Shown: piece after piece, positions 36,754 to 49,109 of the stretch
How the letters are laid out: every line of letters begins with the position of its first letter
Position numbering within the stretch: the first letter of the stretch is position 1
From: Amia ocellicauda
Lineage: Eukaryota > Chordata > Actinopteri > Amiiformes > Amiidae
Reading direction: 5' to 3'
Length of the DNA stretch: 64,000 nt
Assembly: GCF_036373705.1 (NCBI RefSeq)
Contig: NW_027102783.1
Coordinates: 5,001-69,000, forward strand
Made by a program: the position numbers and the translations under genes
The notes under the pieces: generated by a model
Database searches by the model: none
What the model saw: only the letters and a program-made list of their open reading frames with translations
Told to the model about the DNA's origin: nothing

Positions 36754-36988
36754 AGGCGTGATTATGGCTTGACATCGGTTTTGGACGAGCTCCCAAATGT
36801 CAAGCCATTGGAATTGCATGAGGACAAGGAGAAAACACCGGAAATTCGGATTTGCTGTGGAGAACTCGCATTGCCCAAACATCTCATATGCATGTGACCC
36901 TTTTCACCCTGAGCCCAGTTTTCTAAACCGGCCAGAAAGCGGTCTGGAACAATCATGAAGCCAACACATTGTGAAGCACTTCACTGAA

Positions 36989-37061
36989 GCCCGGGTAGCT
37001 CAGCCGGTAGAGCATCAGACTTTTAATCTGAGGGTCCAGGGTTCGAGTCCCTGTTCGGGCG
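36989..37061 (+). tRNA. tRNA-Lys (TTT)
   Basis: Full-length, C72 form with a fully Watson-Crick G1:C72 pair. Flank GCCTTGTTGACC. A short deletion lies in the spacer further downstream, around 37190. Confidence 0.94.
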
Positions 37062-37548
37062 CCTTGTTGACCGAGGGCCATGATGGTGAAAAGCCTGGAT
37101 GGCCTTCCAGGTGACAATGAAATATGCAGTTGCGTCTATGCAAGGTGTCTAGTCCTCTTTGCTTCTTTCGGCAAATATCCAGCCTGGGCAAGTCAAGCCA
37201 GGAACTCTGAGAGATGTTTTTGCCGTTGACGACGTGTCACTTTAGAACAGCACAACATGCATCTCTACTTGATTTGGCACAATCTGTGAGGGTTGGGCCA
37301 ACACAACGTGTCCACACATTTGCAGGCGTCTTGAAATACTTGGAATGACCTGTGGCCCCATGCCATGCAGAAGTCCACAGCTATGCGTGTCAGCATGCTC
37401 TGCTCCTCATCCCCAATGTGCTACTTGTAAGAACTGTATAAAAAGCGACAGAGAACGTGATCAGCAAAGAAACACAATTCTCCTGAGAACGACAATCATC
37501 GTGCCGATCGTAATCTCAGTGCATACCTGGATGCCCAACAAGCCAAGC

Positions 37549-38567
37549 CAGTGGTTCCCAAGCGTTGTAATGCCACGGCACACTTTGCTGAGACCAAAAA
37601 CCTTCGCGGCGCACCAACATGAAAAAAAAAAAAAAGGATTTACTAGGTATTGTCTCACCTGAATGGCAACAGGCTGCTAAAGCTATTATCACACGCACAT
37701 TGCATGTTAAAGTATGTCAGTAAGGGAGTAATTAAAAGGGCAAATGTGTGAAGTGCAAGGAGTGGCCCTTAGTGGTTAAGTAAAAAAGTACACAGACAAA
37801 CTAAATAATCCCTTGATACATATCATTTATTTAGTGCAGACAGACCAAGACCAGCCACAATAAACTATTCGCAGTAAATATAAATTCACAGCAAAATAGG
37901 TTCAGTTCACAATATCCTATAACAAGCTGCACAAAGGCAGCGCTAGCAGTGGAAAGAACGAAGAACTGCAGGAGAAACGCCGGGGCTATTTAGAGCCCGA
38001 TTATTCAACACAGAGGGGGAAAACCAAGGCCAAATGAGACTTAGAGGAACAGGAGACATCCAACAACAGTATAAAGATAAAAAGGAATTCACCACATGTC
38101 CCTTTAATCAATTGCCTTGCAGTTCCACTGTGTAGCATTATGTTGGGTGTATTTTGATAAGAGCATTTGGGCTCTGAGCTGAAGCACTGATCTAAAGAAG
38201 ACCTCTCCACCCCCAAAGTTATCAGATTTCCTTTGCTCATCAGCTTGGAACTGGTTTGCATCAAAGTGACAGTTTTGGGGAGGATGGCACCGAGAAGAGG
38301 CCAAATAGGTTGAATCCTGCTATGAGATGTCTGGAGAAAGGGGCCTGTAGGTGATAAAAACTCTTTGAAGTGGACGAGAGCCGAAATCCCGACATAGAGC
38401 TACGAACCCGGGCCAACCGGCATTTCCAAAAGATGGCATGGATTGACATCAGTCATAAATCAAGCCCCCCTCCATTAGGACACTGGGGGCTGAAACCGAA
38501 ATCCAATCTCAAGAACTCAAGAACCAATCACCTATTGATCTGACAGACTATAAGGAACAGTGCACAG

Positions 38568-38608
<41 letters not shown>

Positions 38609-40233
38609 TTCTCTCTCACCTGAACCAGTAACTCGCTGCCACAGTTCAACCAGTAGCTCTGTTGCCCGAACCGGAACCAGAAACCAACCAAGTCTTTGCC
38701 GGCAACAGAAGAGTTAAACTGGGAGAAGGAGATTGAGCCGTACGAAGAATTCTTTTAAAGGACTTTATTAAATAAAGAACTTTACAGACTGCGCATGCCC
38801 GCCTGTGCCCACCTGATCAGTGGAGTTTTACAGCTGGACAATTGAGTAAGTCGAATGTATATGAAAGTGTTCAGTCATTTAAATAGCTATTTGAGTCTTA
38901 AGAAACTTGACCCTTGGAACGAACAGGGCCCTGCTTTCCTCAAAGACTTTGTCTTCAAGTAACTACGGTGGAACCCTGCTTACAAAGAAGATTTTGTGCA
39001 CAACCTTGGAGCCTTCAAACCAGTGGAAAATCTGTTTGGAAAAGACTCTAATTTCGCGAAACCCCAACTTCCAGGTGCATCGACTGAGTGGAAGTTCTTG
39101 GACAAAGCCGAACCGCACTGCCTTTGTTCCAAACCACACGGACCATGTGCCGTGTGCTGTGATCTGAGCCCGAAGACAGAGAGGCCTCTCTGCGACGAAG
39201 TTCAGATAAGTTTAACAGTTTGGAGTTCATGATTCATGACATTTGAGAAATCAATTAGAAATGTTATTCTGTGATTCATAACTCTAGAATGTGTAATATC
39301 ATTTAGTTTTCTTAAATATAAATGTGTGTTGCATTAAACTGTTTTGTTGATAATTTTAGAAATAAAATCTGTCAACCCCGAGAAATATCTTCTCATTCCT
39401 GTTTAACTGTTTAGTCTGAAATTGACACAAGTCAATAGACGTTAGATAATTGGTGTCCCTGCCTATCCATGATCATTGAATAATAATCAGTTAAGGGAAA
39501 TTGTGGTAACAAGTAACGATAGGATCTTTCTCGGCACCTAAACGTAAATGAGACTGATATATATATAACGAGAAGTTACCTGACATAAATACTAACCTGC
39601 GTAGTTATTTAATGTCTGACTAACAATACTAACGAGAGACTCACCTTCGTCTTACTAACCGGTATTGTAGTTAATGTGTTTATAACCTTTTTTGTTTAAC
39701 GATTTGTGTGTTATCATATGCGATCCCATGGTCTTTGATTTGGTCACGGAAGTGATTTGTCTTTGATTTGTTGATCTAGAGTTGAATTTTAATTAGCTTT
39801 TCCCTTTTGTATAATTAGTGTAGTGCTACATTTAGTCTTTGTTTTTGAATAAATTTAACAATTTATATCTTTGGAATTGGTGTCTGTGTCCAATTATCAC
39901 AGAAATTGAGTTCTACAAGATTCCAGGATTCGTGATAAGGTGATACTATAAATTCACTTCTTAAATTGAAATTTATAAGTGTACCTTACGATACAACTGA
40001 TAGCACTGCAACTCAGTGTAGGTGTGCGTTCAGTCCGGCAAACACAACATTTCAGTTATGAAACGCTTTCTACAGGTGATGTATAAATGTAATATTTTCA
40101 CACATTTGAATAAGTTTGATTTGATACAAGATTTATGAAGTTGACCAAACAAAATGACATAATATTTTTCAGGGGATAAAAATCTCACGACACAATTGGG
40201 TAGTCCTCACGGCACACGGGTTGAAAACCACTG
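37549..40233 (+). mobile_element. hAT-like element, short left arm, full LTR
   Basis: Both termini are present; 582-bp left arm. Followed by AGCCAAGC and the tRNA-Tyr pseudogene. Confidence 0.89.
38131..39995 (+). mobile_element. Solo LTR, complete length
   Basis: The left terminus drifted by one base (TGTAGCA); right terminus CGATACA followed by ACTG. Confidence 0.9.
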
Positions 40234-40303
40234 AGCCAAGCCACGGTGCTTCTTGGCTTTGCACGGCCACTGAGACTGCCAGGGGAAGACGTTGAGAAGT
40301 TTC

Positions 40304-40377
40304 CCTTCGATAGCTCAGTTGGTAGAGCGGAGGACTGTAGGTTTCAGGCAGCGGGCATCCTTAGGTCGCTCGAAGGA
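40304..40377 (+). pseudogene. tRNA-Tyr pseudogene lacking the T arm
   Basis: The 5' half, anticodon GTA and intron are intact, but 15 bp are missing between GGTCGCT and CGAAGGA. This removes most of the T arm and the whole B box. Without the B box TFIIIC should not bind properly, so I call it a pseudogene. The flanking GCT repeats suggest a slippage-type deletion. Confidence 0.93.
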
Positions 40378-40612
40378 AGGCGTGATTATGGTTTGACATC
40401 GGTTTTGGACGAGCTCCCAAATGTCAAGCCATTGGAATTGCATGAGGACAAGGAGAAAACACCGGAAATTCGGATTTGCAGTGGAAAACTCGCATTGCCC
40501 AAACATCTCATATGCATGTGACCCTTTTCACCCTGAGCCCAGTTTTCTAAACCGGCCAGAAAGCGGTCTGGAACAATCATGAAGCCAACACATTGTAAAG
40601 CACTTCACTGAA

Positions 40613-40685
40613 GCCCGGGTAGCTCAGCCGGTAGAGCATCAGACTTTTAATCTGAGGGTCCAGGGTTCGAGTCCCTGTTTGGGCG
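40613..40685 (+). tRNA. tRNA-Lys (TTT), variant copy
   Basis: Full-length with boxes and anticodon intact. The 3' acceptor strand is TTTGGGC instead of TTCGGGC, changing a G:C pair to G:U. C72 form. Probably still able to fold. Confidence 0.9.
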
Positions 40686-41192
40686 CCTTGTTGACCGAGG
40701 GCCATAATGGTGAAAAGCCTGGATGGCCTTCCAGGTGACAATGAAATATGCAGTTGCGTCTAGACAAGGTGTCTAGTCCTCTTTGCTTCTTTCGGCAAAT
40801 ATCCAGCCTGGGCAAGTGTTGTCTTCCAGAGGCAAGTCAAGCCAGGAACTCTGAGAGATGTTTTTGCCGTTGACGACGTGTCACTTTAGAACAGCACAAC
40901 ATGCATCTCTACTTGACTTGGCACAATCTGTGAGGGTTGGGCCAACACAACGTGTCCACACATTTGTAGGCGTCTTGAAATACTTGGAATGACCTGTGGC
41001 CCCATGCCATGCAGAAGTCCACAGCTATGCGTGTCAGCATGCTCTGCTCCTCATCCCCAATGTGCCACTTGTAAGAACTGTGTAAAAAGCGACAGAGAAC
41101 GTGATCAGCAAAGAAACACAATTCTCCTGAGAACGACAATCATCGTGCCGATCGTAATCTCAGTGCATACCTGGATGCCCAACAAGCCAAGC

Positions 41193-42294
41193 CAGTGGTT
41201 CCCAAGCGTTGTAATGCCACGGCACACTTTGCTGAGACCAAAAACCTTCGCGGCGCACCAACATGAAAAAAAAAAAAAAGGATTTACTAGGTATTGTCTC
41301 ACCTGAATGGCAACAGGCTGCTAAAACTAATATCACACGCACATTGCATGTTAAAGTATGTCAGTAAGGGAGTAATTAAAAGGGCAAATGTGTGAAGTGC
41401 AAGGAGTGGCCCTTAGTGGTTAGGTAAAAAATTACACAGACAAACTAAATAATCCCTTGATACAAATCATTTATTTAGTGCAGACAGACCAAGACCAGCC
41501 ACAATAAACTATTCGCAGTAAATATAAATTCACAGCAAAATAGGTTCAGTTCACAATATCCTATAACAAGCTGTATGTTACGAAGTGGTTAAACGTTACA
41601 AAGGGCATTACAATTGTTGAAAAACAATAGCACACGGATCAAACATGCTATCCCCGCCGTTTTATTCGATTCGATTAGACGTTTCGCGACCGAAATGTTT
41701 TGTGTGCAGACGGAACGCACACCTGAGCCGAGCACGATCACAATACATATCCACAGTTAATCTAAGCAGTATCATATTGTAACCGTTTCGGTCTGTTATC
41801 AACCCTTCCGGATCCAAAACCAGGAGTCAGACACCCTTTTCGGTGGACACGCTGTTGACTTCTCACAAGCACCATCTGCCTTCACAAAGGCAGCGCTAGC
41901 AGTGGAAAGAACGAAGAACTGCAGGAGAAACGCCGGGGCTATTTAGAGCCCGATTATTCAACACAGAGGGGGGAAACCAAAGCCAAATGAGACAAAGTGA
42001 CAGTTTTGGGGAGGATGGCACCGAGAAGAGGCCAAATAGGTTGAATCCTGCTATGAGATGTCTGGAGAAAGGGGCCTGTAGGTGATAAAAACTCTTTGAA
42101 GTGGACGAGAGCCGAAATCCCGACATAGAGCTACGAACCCGGGCCAACCGGCATTTCCAAAAGATGGCATGGATTGACATCAGTCATAAATCAAGCCCCC
42201 CTCCATTAGGACACTGGGGGCTGAAACCGAAATCCAATCTCAAGAACTCAAGAACCAATCACCTATTGATCTGACAGACTATAAGGAACAGTGC

Positions 42295-42336
<42 letters not shown>

Positions 42337-43952
42337 ACCTGAACCAGTAACTTGCTGCCACAGCTCAACCTGTAGCTCTGTTGCCCAAACCGGAACCAGA
42401 AACCAACCAAGTCTTTGCCGGCAACAGAAGAGTTAAACTGGGAGAAGGAGATTGAGCCGTACGAAGAATTCTTTTAAAGGACTTTATTAAATAAAGAACT
42501 TTACAGACTGCGCATGCCCGCCTGTGCCCACCTGATCAGTGGAGTTTTACAGCTGGACAATTGAGTAAGTCGAATGTATATGAAAGTGTTCAGTCATTTA
42601 AATAGCTATTTGAGTCTTAAGAAACTTGACCCTTGGAACGAACAGGGCCCTGCTTTCCTCAAAGACTTTGTCTTCAAGTAACTACGGTGGAACCCTGCTT
42701 ACAAAGAAGATTTTGTGCACAACCTTGGAGCCTTCAAACCAGTGGAAAATCTGTTTGGAAAAGACTCTAATTTCGCGAAACCCCAACTTCCAGGTGCATC
42801 GACTGAGTGGAAGTTCTCGGACAAAGCCGAACCGCACTGCCTTTGTTCCAAACCACACGGACCATGTGCCGTGTGCTGTGATCTGAGCCCGAAGACAGAG
42901 AGGCCTCTCTGCGACGAAGTTCAGATAAGTTTAACAGTTTGGAGTTCATGATTCATGACATTTGAGAAATCAGTTAGAAATGTTATTCTGTGATTCATAA
43001 CTCTAGAATGTGTAATATCATTTAGTTTTCTTAAATATAAATGTGTGTTGCATTAAACTGTTTTGTTGATAATTTTAGAAATAAAATCTGTCAACCCCGA
43101 GAAATATCTTCTCATTCCTGTTTAACTGTTTAGTCTGAAATTGACACAAGTCAATAGACGTTAGATTATTGGTGGCCCTGCCTATCCTTGATCATTGAAT
43201 AATAATCAGTTAAGGGAAATTGTGGTAACAAGTAATGATAGGATCTTTCTCGGCACCTAAACGTAAATGAGACTGATATATATATAACGAGAAGTTACCT
43301 GACATAAATACTAACCTGCGTAGTTATTTAATGTCTGACTAACAATACTAACGAGAGACTCACCTTCGTCTTACTAACCGGTATTGTAGTTAATGTGTTT
43401 ATAACCTTTTTTGTTTAACGATTTGTGTGTTATCATATGCGATCCCATGGTCTTTGATTTGGTCACGGAAGTGATTTGTCTTTGATTTGTTGATCTAGAG
43501 TTGAATTTTAATTAGCTTTTCCCTTTTGTATAATTAGTGTAGTGCTACATTTAGTCTTTGGTTTTGAATAAATTTAACAATTTATATCTTTGGAATTGGT
43601 GTCTGTGTCCAATTATTACAGAAATTGAGTTCTACAAGATTCCAGGATTCGTGATAAGGTGATACTATAAATTCACTTCTTAAATTGAAATTTATAAGTG
43701 TACCTTACGATACAACTGATAGCACTGCAACTCAGTGTAGGTGTGCGTTCAGTCCGGCAAACACAAAATTTCAGTTATGAAACGCTTTCTACAGGTGATG
43801 TATAAATGTAATATTTTCACACATTTGAATAAGTTTGATTTGATACAAGATTTATGAAGTTGACCAAACAAAATGACATAATATTTTTCAGGGGATAAAA
43901 ATCTCACGACACAATTGGGTAGTCCTCACGGCACACGGGTTGAAAACCACTG
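41193..43952 (+). mobile_element. hAT-like element, long left arm cut before the LTR
   Basis: Both hAT termini are present. The left arm lacks the 309-bp deletion, but its last part and the adjoining LTR start are missing (junction GAGAC/AAAGTGAC), removing one of the two ACTG copies. The next copy has the identical junction. Confidence 0.87.
41994..43714 (+). mobile_element. Solo LTR, 5' end lost
   Basis: Right end CGATACA/ACTG is normal; the left end is missing together with the neighbouring hAT sequence. Confidence 0.87.
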
Positions 43953-44022
43953 AGCCAAGCCACGGTGCTTCTTGGCGTTGCACGGCCACTGAGACTGCCA
44001 GGGGAAGACAGTGAGAAGCTTC

Positions 44023-44111
44023 CCTTTGATAGCTCAGTTGGTAGAGTGGAGGACTGTAGGTTTCAGGCAGCGGGCATCCTTAGGTCGCTGGTTCAATTCC
44101 TGCTCGAAGGA
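44023..44111 (+). tRNA. tRNA-Tyr (GTA), variant copy
   Basis: CCTTTGA at the 5' end (one G:U in the acceptor stem), GTAGAGTGG in the D arm and TTCCTGCTCG in the T arm, where one T-stem base is changed. Anticodon and intron are intact. This unit has lost its tRNA-Lys: sequence runs from CCTTTTCA near 44264 straight into AATATCCAGCC of the spacer. Confidence 0.82.
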
Positions 44112-44659
44112 AGGCGTGATTATGGTTTGACATCGGTTTTTTGACGAGCTCCCAAATGTCAAGCCATTGGAATTGCATGAGGACAAGGAGAAAACACCGG
44201 AAATTCGGATTTGCTGTGGAAAACTCGCATTGGCCAAACATCTCATATGCATGTGACCCTTTTCAATATCCAGCCTGGGCAAGTGTTGTCTTCCAGAGGC
44301 AAGTCAAGCCAGGAACTCTTAGAGATGTTTTTGCCGTTGACGATGTGTCACTTTAGAACAGCACAACATGCATCTCTACTTGACTTGGCACAATCTGTGA
44401 GGGTTGGGCCAACACAACGTGTCCACACATTTGCAGGCGTCTTGAAATACTTGGAATGACCTGTGGCCCCATGCCATGCAGAAGTCCACAGCTATGCGTG
44501 TCAGCATGCTCTGCTCCTCATCCCCAATGTGCCACTTGTAAGAACTGTGTAAAAAGCGACAGAGAACGTGATCAGCAAAGAAACACAATTCTCCTGAGAA
44601 CGACAATCATCGTGCCGATCGTAATCTCAGTGCATACCTGGATGCCCAACAAGCCAAGC

Positions 44660-45761
44660 CAGTGGTTCCCAAGCATTGTAATGCCACGGCACACTTTGCT
44701 GAGACCAAAAACCTTCGCGGCGCACCAACATGAAAAAAAAAAAAAAGGATTTACTAGGTATTGTCTCACCTGAATGGCAACAGGCTGCTAAAACTATTAT
44801 CACATGCACATTGCATGTTAAAGTATGTCAGTAAGGGAGTAATTAAAAGGGCAAATGTGTGAAGTGCAAGGAGTGGCCCTTAGTGGTTAGGTAAAATAGT
44901 ACACAGACAAACTAAATAATCCCTTGATACAAATCATTTATTTAGTGCAGACAGACCAAGACCAGCCACAATAAACTATTCGCAGTAAATATAAATTCAC
45001 AGCAAAATAGGTTCAGTTCACAATATCCTATAACAAGCTGTATTTAACGAAGTGGTTAAACGTTACAAAGGGCATTACAATTGTTGAAAAACAATAGCAC
45101 ACGGATCAAACATGCTATCCCCGCCGTTTTATTCGATTTGATTAGACGTTTCGCGACCGAAATGTTTTGTGTGCAGACTGAATGCACACCTGAGCCGAGC
45201 ACGATCACAATACATATCCACAGTTAATCTAAGCAGTATCATATTGTAACCGTTTCGGTCTGTTATCAACCCTTCCGGATCCAAAACCAGGAGTCAGACA
45301 CCCTTTTCGGTGGACACGCTGTTGACTTCTCACAAGCACCATCTGCCTTCACAAAGGCAGCGCTAGCAGTGGAAAGAACGAAGAACTGCAGGAGAAACGC
45401 CGGGGCTATTTAGAGCCCGATTATTCAACACAGAGGGGGGAAACCAAAGCCAAATGAGACAAAGTGACAGTTTTGGGGAGGATGGCACCGAGAAGAGGCC
45501 AAATAGGTTGAATCCTGCTATGAGATGTCTGGAGAAAGGGGCCTGTAGGTGATAAAAACTCTTTGAAGTGGACGAGAGCCGAAATCCCGACATAGAGCTA
45601 CGAACCCGGGCCAACCGGCATTTCCAAAAGATGGCATGGATTGACATCAGTCATAAATCAAGCCCCCCTCCATTAGGACACTGGGGGCTGAAACCGAAAT
45701 CCAATCTCAAGAACTCAAGAACCAATCACCTATTGATCTGACAGACTATAAGGAACAGTGC

Positions 45762-45825
<64 letters not shown>

Positions 45826-47441
45826 ACCTGAACCAGTAACTCGCTGCCACAGCTCAACCTGTAGCTCTGTTGCCCGAACCGGAACCAGAAACCAACCAAG
45901 TCTTTGCCAGCAACAGAAGAGTTAAACTGGGAGAAGGAGATTGAGCCGTACGAAGAATTCTTTTAAAGGACTTTATTAAATAAAGAACTTTACAGACTGC
46001 GCATGCCCGCCTGTGCCCACCTGATCAGTGGAGTTTTACAGCTGGACAATTGAGTAAGTCGAATGTATATGAAAGTGTTCAGTCATTTAAATAGCTATTT
46101 GAGTCTTAAGAAACTTGACCCTTGGAACGAACAGGGCCCTGCTTTCCTCAAAGACTTTGTCTTCAAGTAACTACGGTGGAACCCTGCTTACAAAGAAGAT
46201 TTTGTGCACAACCTTGGAGCCTTCAAACCAGTGGAAAATCTGTTTGGAAAAGACTCTAATTTCGCGAAACCCCAACTTCCAGGTGCATCGACTGAGTGGA
46301 AGTTCTTGGACAAAGCCGAACCGCACTGCCTTTGTTCCAAACCACACGGACCATGTGCCGTGTGCTGTGATCTGAGCCCGAAGACAGAGAGGCCTCTCTG
46401 CGACGAAGTTCAGATAAGTTTAACAGTTTGGAGTTCATGATTCATGACATTTGAGAAATCAATTAGAAATGTTATTCTGTGATTCATAACTCTTGAATGT
46501 GTAATATCATTTAGTTTTCTTAAATATAAATGTGTGTTGCATTAAACTGTTTTGTTGATAATTTTAGAAATAAAATCTGTCAACCCCGAGAAATATCTTC
46601 TCATTCCTGTTTAACTGTTTAGTCTGAAATTGACACAAGTCAATAGACGTTAGATTATTGGTGGCCCTGCCTATCCTTGATCATTGAATAATAATCAGTT
46701 AAGGGAAATTGTGGTAACAAGTAATGATAGGATCTTTCTCGGCACCTAAACGTAAATGAGACTGATATATATATCACGAGAAGTTACCTGACATAAATAC
46801 TAACCTGCGTAGTTATTTAATGTCTGACTAACAATACTAACGAGAGACTCACCTTCGTCTTACTAACCGGTATTGTAGTTAATGTGTTTATAACCTTTTT
46901 TGTTTAACGATTTGTGTGTTATCATATGCGATCCCATGGTCTTTGATTTGGTCACGGAAGTGATTTGTCTTTGATTTGTTGATCTAGAGTTGAATTTTAA
47001 TTAGCTTTTCCCTTTTGTATAATTAGTGTAGTGCTACATTTAGTCTTTGGTTTTGAATAAATTTAACAATTTATATCTTTGGAATTGGTGTCTGTGTCCA
47101 ATTATTACAGAAATTGAGTTCTACAAGATTCCAGGATTCGTGATAAGGTGATACTATAAATTCACTTCTTAAATTGAAATTTATAAGTGTACCTTACGAT
47201 ACAACTGATAGCACTGCAACTCAGTGTAGGTGTGCGTTCAGTCCGGCAAACACAACATTTCAGTTATGAAACGCTTTCTACAGGTGATGTATAAATGTAA
47301 TATTTTCACACATTTGAATAAGTTTGATTTGATACAAGATTTATGAAGTTGACCAAACAAAATGACATAATATTTTTCAGGGGATAAAAATCTCACGACA
47401 CAATTGGGTAGTACTCACGGTACACGGGTTGAAAACCACTG
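44660..47441 (+). mobile_element. hAT-like element, long left arm cut before the LTR
   Basis: Same GAGAC/AAAGTGAC junction as the copy at 41193, so the two units share a recent ancestor. Right end and AGCCAAGC are present. Confidence 0.87.
45461..47203 (+). mobile_element. Solo LTR, 5' end lost
   Basis: Same left junction as the previous copy. Holds the longest (CT)n tract of the array (about 45766-45816). Confidence 0.87.
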
Positions 47442-47511
47442 AGCCAAGCCACGGTGCTTCTTGGCTTTGCACAGCCACAGAGACTTCCAGAGGAAGACGG
47501 TGAGAAGCTTC

Positions 47512-47600
47512 CCTTTGATAGCTCAGTTGGTAGAGTGGAGGACTGTAGGTTTCAGGCAGCGGGCTTCCTTAGGTCGCTGGTTCAATTCCGGCTCGAAGAA
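47512..47600 (+). tRNA. tRNA-Tyr (GTA), diverged copy
   Basis: Most diverged Tyr copy: CCTTTGA 5' strand, GTAGAGTGG in the D arm, GCTTCC at the intron/exon junction region, and TCGAAGA at the 3' end, which mismatches the first acceptor pair. It lies in the last unit before the array breaks. Edge units of tandem arrays usually escape homogenisation, which fits. Confidence 0.8.
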
Positions 47601-47835
47601 AGGCGTGATTATGGTTTGACATCGGTTTTGGACGAGCTCCCAAATGTCAAGCCATTGGAATTGCATGAGGACAAGGAAAAAACCCCGGAAATTCGGATTT
47701 GTTGTGGAGAACTCGCATTGCCCACACATCTCATATGCATGTGACCCTTTTCACCCTGAGCCCAGTTTTCTAAACCGTCCAGAAAGCGGTCTGGAAATAT
47801 CATGAAGCCAACACATTGTGAAGCACCTCACTGAA

Positions 47836-47908
47836 GCCCGGGTAGTTCAGCCGGTAGAGCATCAGACTTTTAATCCGAGGGTCCAGGGTTCAAGTCCCTG
47901 TTTGGGTG
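47836..47908 (+). tRNA. tRNA-Lys (TTT), diverged edge copy
   Basis: Full-length with anticodon TTT, but with TAGTTCAGCCGG in the A box, AATCCGAGG in the anticodon stem, TTCAAGTCC in the B box and TTTGGGT in the acceptor. Most of these are tolerated in other tRNA-Lys genes, so function is uncertain. Confidence 0.8.
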
Positions 47909-48387
47909 CCTTGTTGACCGAGGGCCATGATGGTAAAATGACAATGAAATCTGCAGTTGCGTCTAGGCGAGGTGTCTAGTCCTCTTTGCTTCTTTCGGCA
48001 AATATCCAGCCTGTTGTCTTCCAGAGGCAAGTCAAGCCAGGAACTCTGAGAGGTGTTTTTGCCGTTGACGACGTGTCACTTTAGAACAGCACAACATGCA
48101 TCTCTACTTGACTTGGCACAATCTGTGAGGGTTGGGCCAACACAACGTGTCCACACATTTGCAGTCGTCTTGAAATACTTGGAATGACCTGTGGCCCCAT
48201 GCCATGCAGAAGTCCACAGCTATGCGTGTCAGCATGCTCTGCTCCTCATCCCCAATGTGCCACTTGTAAGAACTGTGTAAAAAGCGACAGAGAACGTGAT
48301 CAGCAAAGAAACACAATTCTCCTGAGAACGACAATCATCGTGCCGATCGTAATCTCAGTGCATACCTGGATGCCCAACAAGCCAAGC

Positions 48388-49109
48388 CAGTGGTTCCCAA
48401 GCGTTGTAATGCCACGGCACACTTTGCTGAGACCAAAAACCTTCGCGGCGCACCAACATGAAAAAATAAATAAAAGGATTTACTAGTTATTGTCTCAGCT
48501 GAATGGCAACAGGCTGCTAAAACTATTATCACACGCACATTGCATGTTAATGTATGTCAGTAAGGGAGTAATTAAAAGGGCAAATGTGTGAAGTGCAAGG
48601 AGTGGCCTTTAGTGGTTAGGTAAAAAAGTACACAGACAAACTAAATAATCCCTTGATACAAATCATTTATTTAGTGCAGACAGACCAAGACCAGCCACAA
48701 TAAACTATTCGCAGTAAATATAAATTCACAGCAAAATAGGTTCAGTTCAAAATATCCTATAACAAGCTGTATGTAACGAAGTGGTTAAACGTTACAAAGG
48801 GCATTACAATTGTTGAAAAACAATAGCACACGGATCAAACATGCTATCCCCGCCATTTTATTCGATTTGATTAGACGTTTCGCGACCGAAATGTTTTGTG
48901 TGCGGACTGAACGCACACCTGAGCCGAGCACGATCACAATACATATTCACAATTAATCTAAGCAGTATCATATTGTAACCGTTTCGGTCTGTTATCAACC
49001 CTTCCGGATCCAAAACCAGGAGTCAGACACCCTTTTCGGTGGACACGCTGTTGACTTCTCACAAGCACCATCCGCCTTCACAGAGGCAGCGCTAGCAGTG
49101 GAAAGAACA
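48388..49109 (+). mobile_element. hAT-like element, left arm only, at the array edge
   Basis: Begins normally with CAGTGGTTCCC, but the array ends inside it: homology stops after GTGGAAAGAAC and unrelated GC-rich DNA follows. The poly-A tract is interrupted (AAAAAATAAATAAAAGG), in keeping with a diverged edge unit. Confidence 0.86.

Larger units (their letters stand above)
1..49109 (+). repeat. Tandem array of tRNA-Tyr/tRNA-Lys units carrying a hAT element and a solo LTR
   Basis: About 15 head-to-tail units, counted from LTR to LTR. They begin (LTR start) at 3666, 6838, 8240, 11255, 14918, 17644, 20376, 23417, 26920, 30551, 34512 and 38131, then about 41994 and 45461, with a partial unit at 1-3665. 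The last unit stops at about 49109. Order within a unit: solo LTR, right end of a hAT element, tRNA-Tyr, tRNA-Lys, about 0.5 kb of spacer, left end of the hAT element. The full form is 3961 bp (30551-34511). Shorter forms are 3172, 1402, 3015, 3663, 2726, 2732, 3041, 3503, 3631 and 3619 bp. Units are nearly identical, with scattered single-base differences and a few shared large deletions. Tandem tRNA repeat units are known in vertebrates (the Xenopus laevis 3.18-kb unit also contains Tyr and Lys genes). What is unusual here is how much of the unit is transposon. Confidence 0.95.

Noticed and set aside
1-49109. Array as a CRISPR-like or satellite repeat
   Set aside because: Units are kilobases long with tRNA genes and identifiable transposon ends, not short repeats with unique spacers and not a simple satellite.
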